From CAG-307 sp964524125 (GTDB lineage Bacteria; Bacillota_I; Bacilli_A; Acholeplasmatales; Anaeroplasmataceae): DNA of 35,956 bases. The notes under the pieces were generated by a model. It saw nothing but the letters and a program-made list of their open reading frames with translations. It ran no database searches and was not told where the DNA came from. Shown here piece by piece: positions 31,330-35,956 of this stretch; the stretch's first letter is position 1, and every line of letters begins with the position of its first letter. The translations under genes and the position numbers were made by a program. The stretch is taken from the NCBI GenBank assembly GCA_964524125.1, contig CAZGBY010000009.1:1-35956 (forward strand). Reading direction: 5' to 3'.

Positions 31330-32442
31330 ATGAAAAAATTAATTGAGATTAAAGATTTAACAAAAGAATTCAATGGTAACATCGTTTTAAAAGGGATTTC
31401 TTTAGATATTTATGAAAATGAATTCGTTACGCTTTTAGGTCCGTCTGGGTGTGGTAAAACCACCACATTACGTATCATTGGTGGATTTGAAGAACCAACT
31501 TCAGGTAGTGTTTTATTTGATTCTAAAAACTTGCTTGAAATACCACCATACAAAAGATTAACTAATACAGTATTTCAACATTATGCTTTATTTCCACATA
31601 TGGATGTCTATGACAATGTAGCTTATGGACTTCGTTTGAAAGAACACATTTCAATTTTTAAAAGGATTAAAAATCATTTTAAAAAAGAAGGAAAAGAAGT
31701 TTATAAATCTAAACGTCAAATTGAAGAAGAAATTAAACAAAGAGTTTTAAAACTAATTAGTTTAGTAGGTTTAGAAGGTTATGAACATCGTGATATTAAT
31801 AAATTATCAGGTGGGCAACAACAAAGAGTTGCGATTGCTCGTGCTTTAGTTAATGAACCTAAAGTTTTATTACTTGATGAATCACTGGGTGCACTTGATT
31901 TAAAATTAAGACAAGAAATGGAATATGAACTTAAAAAGATTCAAAGAAATCTTGGTATTACATTTATATTTGTAACACATGATCAAGAAGAAGCTTTAAC
32001 AATGTCAGATAAAGTAGTTGTAATGAATGCTGGAGAAATACAACAAGTAGGCTCACCTATTGATGTATATAATGAACCTGCAAATAGATTTGTAGCTAAT
32101 TTTATTGGTAAATCTAATATTATAGAAGGTATAATGATTAACGATTTATTATGTTCCTTTGATGATAAAGAATTTGTTTGTGTAGATAAGGGATATAAAC
32201 CAAATGAAGATGTGGATATTGTAATTAGACCTGAAGATATTGATATTGTAAAAAAAGATACCGGATTTTTTAATGGGAAAGTTATATCAGAAATATTTAA
32301 AGGTGTACATTATGAAATACATGTAAAAACAGATATGAGAGATTTTTTAATTCATACAACTGATTATCATGGTGTAGGTGAAGAGGTAGGTATCACTTGG
32401 ACTCCAGATGATATTCATATAATGGAGAAAATGGAGTGGTAG
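31330..32442 (+). CDS. potA: spermidine/putrescine ABC importer ATPase
   Basis: 370 residues. P-loop GPSGCGKTT near residue 37, signature LSGGQQQRVAIARAL, Walker B LLLDESLGALD and H-loop THDQEEAL, then a C-terminal TOBE-type domain with VIRPEDI. The segment between Q-loop and signature has an extra basic stretch (FKRIKNHFKKEGKEVYKSKRQ), common in Firmicutes PotA. AGGAGG precedes the ATG. It energises polyamine uptake with PotB, PotC and PotD encoded in order downstream. Confidence 0.95.
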   Translation: MKKLIEIKDLTKEFNGNIVLKGISLDIYENEFVTLLGPSGCGKTTTLRIIGGFEEPTSGSVLFDSKNLLEIPPYKRLTNTVFQHYALFPHMDVYDNVAYGLRLKEHISIFKRIKNHFKKEGKEVYKSKRQIEEEIKQRVLKLISLVGLEGYEHRDINKLSGGQQQRVAIARALVNEPKVLLLDESLGALDLKLRQEMEYELKKIQRNLGITFIFVTHDQEEALTMSDKVVVMNAGEIQQVGSPIDVYNEPANRFVANFIGKSNIIEGIMINDLLCSFDDKEFVCVDKGYKPNEDVDIVIRPEDIDIVKKDTGFFNGKVISEIFKGVHYEIHVKTDMRDFLIHTTDYHGVGEEVGITWTPDDIHIMEKMEW

Positions 32443-32444
32443 CC

Positions 32445-33293
32445 TTGGAAAGAAAAAAGAAAAAAATAGGTTATACACCATTTTTAATACCATATTTTAT
32501 TATACTTATAGGTTTTATTCTCCTACCAATGTTGTTTATTTTTATTTATTCTTTAGTAGATAAAACATCAGAATTACCTATATATACTTTTACTTTATCG
32601 AATTATAAGAAATTTTTTGAAACATATATTTATATTAAATGTATCGCTAAAAGCTTATATTTAGCTTTGATCGCTACTATTATAACTGTTATTTTATGTT
32701 ATCCAATAGCTTATTTTATTGCTAAAAGAAAGCCTGCAACTCAAGCAATGCTAGTATTGCTTGTGACTGCACCTATGTGGGTAAATATGTTACTTAGAAC
32801 TTTAGCTATTAAACAATTATTTGATGGGCCACTTCTTAAAATAGTACAATTTTTCAATCCGGATATTAGTATAATAATAGGAAATGATTTTTCTGTAATC
32901 TTTGGTATGGTATATAATTATGTACCTTATATGATTTTACCTATTTATACTTCACTTGAAAAGATAGATGAAAGACTAATAGAAGCTTCTACTGATTTAG
33001 GTGCTAAATCATATGAAACATTTACTAAGGTAATATTTCCATTATCACTTCCGGGAGTGCTTTCTGGTGTAACCATTACATTCCTATCTTGTGCTACAAG
33101 TATAACTATTACTAAGTACTTAGGAGAAGGCAGATATTTCTTGATTGGTAATTTAATTGAAACTGAATTCATTACTAATTCTAGATGGTCATTTGGTAGT
33201 GCTATAAGTTTAATACTACTTATAATTATTATGCTTATAATGTATATTATTGAAAAATTTAATAAGGAGGATAAATTAGATGAAGTCAAGTAA
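32445..33293 (+). CDS. potB: spermidine/putrescine ABC importer permease PotB
   Basis: 282 residues with six hydrophobic helices. The EAA-loop is recognisable near the middle (EASTDLGAKSYETFTKVIFPLSLPG), which contacts PotA. Two starts fit: TTG 32445 with GGAG at 32433-32436, or GTG 32436 (three residues longer, slightly overlapping potA) with GGAG at 32424-32427. I favour TTG because the GTG is part of the nearer GGAGTGG site, as seen for other false GTG starts here. Overlaps potC by 14 bases. Confidence 0.92.
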   Translation: MERKKKKIGYTPFLIPYFIILIGFILLPMLFIFIYSLVDKTSELPIYTFTLSNYKKFFETYIYIKCIAKSLYLALIATIITVILCYPIAYFIAKRKPATQAMLVLLVTAPMWVNMLLRTLAIKQLFDGPLLKIVQFFNPDISIIIGNDFSVIFGMVYNYVPYMILPIYTSLEKIDERLIEASTDLGAKSYETFTKVIFPLSLPGVLSGVTITFLSCATSITITKYLGEGRYFLIGNLIETEFITNSRWSFGSAISLILLIIIMLIMYIIEKFNKEDKLDEVK

Positions 33294-34068
33294 ATCAAAA
33301 TTATTTACTAAAATTTTAATGATTTTATTCTTTATAGTATATTATGCTCCTTTATTAAGCATTGTAGTATTTTCATTTAATGATGCAAGGAGTGTAACTC
33401 ACTGGGGTGGATTTACATTTTCTTGGTATAAAGAATTATTTACTGACCAAAGAATATTATCTATTATATTTTCTACGTTATTAATAGCAATTTGTGCAAC
33501 TATAATTTCTACAATTATAGGTACTATCGCAGCTATATGCTTAACTAAACAAAGAAAGAAATTTAGAAAATTAATTTTACAAGCTAATAACTTACCTATT
33601 ATGAATCCAGATATAGTCACAGCTATAGGTTTATTATTATTGTTTGTATCATTAAGAGTTGAAAAAGGATATATTACAATGTTAATTGCTCATATATCTT
33701 TTTGTACTCCATACGTTGTAATAAACGTTTATCCTAAGGTAAAAAGCTTAGATTCTAATATTTTAGAAGCGGCGCTTGATTTAGGTGCTAAACCACTTAA
33801 AGCAATGACTACAGCAGTTATACCTCAAATTAAGAGTACAATATTCGCAGCTGGAGCTATAGCATTTACAATGAGTTTTGATGACTTTGTAATATCTTAC
33901 TTTACTGGAGGGTCTAAATTAAATATATCTACATATTTATATACGGAAGCTAAGAAGATTAATCCAACTATAAATGCCTTATCTACAATTATAATGATTA
34001 TTATTGTTGTAAAAATAGTAATTGATAAAATTAAAGATTCAAGGAGAGAAAAAAATGAGAAGAATTAA
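33280..34068 (+). CDS. potC: spermidine/putrescine ABC importer permease PotC
   Basis: 262 residues, second permease of the polyamine importer. N-terminal helix YYAPLLSIVVFSFNDARS is typical of PotC, and the EAA-loop reads EAALDLGAKPLKAMTTAVIP. The late segment SFDDFVISYFTGG is a strong PotC signature. AAGGAGG lies nine bases before ATG 33280. Overlaps both neighbours by 14 bases, showing a tightly coupled operon. Confidence 0.94.
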   Translation: MKSSKSKLFTKILMILFFIVYYAPLLSIVVFSFNDARSVTHWGGFTFSWYKELFTDQRILSIIFSTLLIAICATIISTIIGTIAAICLTKQRKKFRKLILQANNLPIMNPDIVTAIGLLLLFVSLRVEKGYITMLIAHISFCTPYVVINVYPKVKSLDSNILEAALDLGAKPLKAMTTAVIPQIKSTIFAAGAIAFTMSFDDFVISYFTGGSKLNISTYLYTEAKKINPTINALSTIIMIIIVVKIVIDKIKDSRREKNEKN

Positions 34069-35140
34069 TTATTTACTTTTATCTTTAATTTTGATTTTTA
34101 CTCTTACATCATGTAAATCTAGTAGTAATGATTCCCTTAATATATATAATGTTGGCGAATATATGGATTTAGACATTATAGAAGATTTTGAAAATGAATA
34201 TAATATAAATGTAAATTATTCCACATTCGATTCAAATGAAACTGCAGTAACGAAGATGCAATCTGAATCATTTGATTTAGTAATTTTATCTGATTATGCG
34301 GTAGAACAATCTTCAATAAATGATATGATTAAACCAATTGATTGGTCTAAGATAGAAGATTTTGATAAGTCTTACTTACAAGAAGATTTACTTGCAATAT
34401 TAAATGATTTAAAAAATGAAGAAGAAGGCTTTGATTTTTTAAATTATGCAGTACCATATTTCTTTGGAAAAGTGGGTATTTGTTATGACAAGAATATTGT
34501 TGAAGAAGAAGATATTAAAGAAGGATTCAAAATTCTACATAATGAAAAATATGATGGTAAAGTAGCGTATTATGATTCTGCAAGAGATGGATTTATGGTA
34601 GCGTTTAAAGAACTTGGATATTCTATGAATACTACAAATAAAGATGAAATAGAAAAAGCTTTTTCTTGGATAAAGGATATTAGAAAATATACTAACTGTG
34701 CATTTAAAACTGATGAATTATTATCGGAAATGCCGGATGGTAAATATGCTGTATCTTTAATGTATTCTGGGGATGCAATTTATTCTATGATGGAACAAAA
34801 TGATAATGTAGACCTAGATTTTTATGTGCCAGAATGTGGAACTAATTTCTTCTGCGATGGTATGGTTATTCCTAAAAACTGTAAGAATGAAGATTTAGCA
34901 TATAAGTTTTTATCTTTTATATCAAGATATGATAATGCTAAGAAAAATTCTTGTTATGTTGGGTATACTTCACCGATAAAAACTGTTTATAATGATTTGG
35001 TACTTGAAGGTGAAAATTTCTATGATTATAAGGAATATTATCAAGTATGCTATAATAAAGGACTTGACCAAATGTATCGTTATAATGGACAAATGACATT
35101 ACTATTAAATGATTATTGGGTAAAATTAAAATTATCTTAA
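34055..35140 (+). CDS. potD: spermidine/putrescine-binding lipoprotein PotD
   Basis: 361 residues. Lipoprotein signal MRRINYLLLSLILIFTLTSC with Cys 20 as the anchor. The mature part opens with LNIYNVGEYMDLDIIEDFE, the PotD/PotF pattern, and includes VPYFFGKVGICYDK and a C-terminal YDNAKKNSCYVGYTSP segment. It captures polyamine outside the membrane for PotABC. AAGGAG (34041-34046) supports ATG 34055 over an upstream in-frame ATG at 34022 inside potC. No perfect terminator follows; about 65 bases separate it from the next gene. Confidence 0.93.
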   Translation: MRRINYLLLSLILIFTLTSCKSSSNDSLNIYNVGEYMDLDIIEDFENEYNINVNYSTFDSNETAVTKMQSESFDLVILSDYAVEQSSINDMIKPIDWSKIEDFDKSYLQEDLLAILNDLKNEEEGFDFLNYAVPYFFGKVGICYDKNIVEEEDIKEGFKILHNEKYDGKVAYYDSARDGFMVAFKELGYSMNTTNKDEIEKAFSWIKDIRKYTNCAFKTDELLSEMPDGKYAVSLMYSGDAIYSMMEQNDNVDLDFYVPECGTNFFCDGMVIPKNCKNEDLAYKFLSFISRYDNAKKNSCYVGYTSPIKTVYNDLVLEGENFYDYKEYYQVCYNKGLDQMYRYNGQMTLLLNDYWVKLKLS

Positions 35141-35205
35141 AAAATTAACATATAAAAAAACCTCTTTGAATACACTTTAGTAGTGATATTTTAGGAGGCT
35201 TTATT

Positions 35206-35679
35206 ATGTTTAAAAAAAGTATTTTACCAGTGGTTTTACTAGCGATGGTAGTCGTACTTTCTGTATTTTATATAAAACAATCTCAAGATGAGATAATTGA
35301 TCCTGTAAGTGGAGATAATCCTCAAACTGTACTATCAGTCCTTGCAAGTAAAAGACTTGAAATATTAGAACAAAGATCGAATACGATTGATGAACTTGAA
35401 GCTTTAATTGCAAGTGGAAGCTTATCGGATGAAGAAATAGAAAAAAAAGTTAATCAAATAAATGATTTATACTATTTAAAACATACAGAAACACAGTTAG
35501 AAGAACTTATAGAACAATTAGGCTATGAAGATTCTTTAGTAATAATAGATGATAAGAATGTGTCTGTAATGATTTTATCTGATGAACTTGCTACATCCGA
35601 TTTTATTAGTGTAGCTAGAGTGGTTAAAGAACAATTAAGTAGCGATTATAAGGTTTCGCTTGAACTTGTAGAAGAATAA
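35206..35679 (+). CDS. SpoIIIAH-like protein
   Basis: 157 residues. One N-terminal membrane helix (ILPVVLLAMVVVLSVFYI), then an acidic helical linker and a C-terminal ring-building-type domain. The pattern ASKRLEILEQRSNTIDELE, SDEEIEKKVNQI and EELIEQLGYEDSLVIIDD matches the SpoIIIAH-like family (PF12685). In spore formers SpoIIIAH sits in the mother-cell membrane facing the forespore and ends an eight-gene spoIIIAA-AH operon; none of the other seven genes is here. AGGAGG (35193-35198) precedes the ATG. It may belong to a non-sporulation or remodelled context in this organism. Confidence 0.75.
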   Translation: MFKKSILPVVLLAMVVVLSVFYIKQSQDEIIDPVSGDNPQTVLSVLASKRLEILEQRSNTIDELEALIASGSLSDEEIEKKVNQINDLYYLKHTETQLEELIEQLGYEDSLVIIDDKNVSVMILSDELATSDFISVARVVKEQLSSDYKVSLELVEE

Positions 35680-35705
35680 AAAAGATATCCAAAATGATAT
35701 CTTTT
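35680..35705. terminator. bidirectional terminator (SpoIIIAH-like gene / tRNA-Glu)
   Basis: AAAAGATATC (35680-35689) pairs perfectly with GATATCTTTT (35696-35705) around a six-base loop. The A tract before it becomes a strong T run on the minus strand, so it can end both the plus-strand gene and the minus-strand tRNA transcript. Confidence 0.8.
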
Positions 35706-35736
35706 AATGAAAGGAATTTCACCTGAAATTTTAAAT

Positions 35737-35813
35737 TGGTGACCCGTACGGGATTCGAACCCATACATGCATGCGTGAAAGGCATGTGTGTTAAACCGTT
35801 TCACCAACGGGCC
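35737..35813 (-). tRNA. tRNA-Glu (anticodon UUC), CCA encoded
   Basis: The minus strand folds into a complete cloverleaf. The acceptor GGCCCGT pairs with ACGGGTC (one G-U), the anticodon stem CATGC/GCATG carries loop CTTTCAC with anticodon TTC, and the T arm is ATGGG-TTCGAAT-CCCGT. The discriminator A is followed by encoded CCA (35739-35737). Acceptor and T arms closely resemble B. subtilis tRNA-Glu as I remember it. It has its own promoter. Confidence 0.95.
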
Positions 35814-35841
35814 ATGTTGCTTAATTACCTCAAGCTCTATA

Positions 35842-35869
35842 ATTATACCAAATAATAAAAATAAGTCAA
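35842..35869 (-). promoter_or_regulatory. promoter of tRNA-Glu
   Basis: On the minus strand TTGACT (35869-35864), a 16-base spacer ending TGG, and TATAAT (35847-35842). This is the best promoter in the window and would start the transcript about 20 bases before the tRNA 5' end. Confidence 0.75.
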
Positions 35870-35956
35870 TAGTGAAAATAAAAAAAATAACATTTTTTGA
35901 TAAACCTCAGTTGTAAAATTAAAGTGGAATTATAGCAAAGGGGATTTTAAGGGGGA

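Noticed and set aside
32945..33298. 117-codon minus-strand frame opposite potB/potC
   Set aside because: Runs antisense through well-supported membrane-protein genes, with no ribosome site or family.
35141..35205. Hairpin sequestering the ribosome site of the SpoIIIAH-like gene (CCTC near 35161 against GAGG near 35195)
   Set aside because: Only about four consecutive pairs with a long loop; the inner CACT/AGTG pairing is also weak. The TTGAAT/TATTTT pair here has only 15-base spacing, so no promoter was called.
35881..35956. Possible start of another gene or rRNA leader at the window end
   Set aside because: AT-rich with GGGG-containing stretches but no open frame, promoter of good spacing or RNA signature can be supported before the window ends.

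Overview
The window is about 36 kb of AT-rich DNA with short intergenic gaps, strong AGGAGG/AGGTG-type ribosome binding sites and frequent TTG starts. It encodes a MurE-type peptidoglycan ligase, prolipoproteins with Firmicutes-style lipoboxes and a SpoIIIAH-like protein. A Gly-Pro-like B. subtilis-type tRNA-Glu with encoded CCA is also present. Together these point to a low-GC Gram-positive bacterium, probably a gut Bacillota lineage (Erysipelotrichia/RF39-like is my inference). All 29 coding sequences whose ends are visible stop with TAA (22) or TAG (7); none uses TGA.

Layout. 1-2.0 kb: the end of one half and all of the other half of a heterodimeric ABC exporter. 2.0-6.2 kb: a zinc-ribbon protein with a Gly/His/Met/Pro repeat tail, an AAA-ATPase/PD-(D/E)XK protein of unknown role, RNase HI with a viroplasmin-like N-terminus, and a convergent MurE-like ligase. 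6.3-10.8 kb: an ordinary housekeeping operon of uvrB, L-serine dehydratase and an RlmD-type 23S rRNA methyltransferase. 10.9-14.6 kb: accessory DNA with a decayed P-loop (shikimate-kinase-like) pseudogene, a second AAA/PD-(D/E)XK protein fused to a helix-turn-helix, and a Fic protein bracketed by short AAATAAGGAAC repeats.

14.6-30.4 kb is the most unusual part. It is a carbohydrate locus with a divergent AraC regulator fused to a GH39-like domain whose catalytic acid/base position is Ala. The operon it faces encodes a sugar ABC importer (ATPase enlarged by a helical insertion of about 180 residues, a permease with a matching charged N-terminal extension of about 170 residues, a second normal permease and a binding lipoprotein). 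An intracellular CE1-like esterase, a repeat lipoprotein, D-mannonate oxidoreductase (UxuB), mannonate dehydratase (UxuA), an Old-Yellow-Enzyme/FadH-like flavoprotein with an HGDR motif, and a degenerate HAD protein follow. A CRE-like site overlaps the presumed promoter. I infer uptake and breakdown of a decorated uronic-acid-containing oligosaccharide (glucuronoxylan is a reasonable candidate), with the flavoprotein possibly acting on an enoate released by the esterase or being a bilirubin-reductase relative.

30.4-35.9 kb: a GatB/YqeY-domain protein with a small membrane protein, a complete potABCD polyamine importer operon, an orphan SpoIIIAH-like protein, and tRNA-Glu(UUC) on the minus strand sharing a bidirectional terminator with it.
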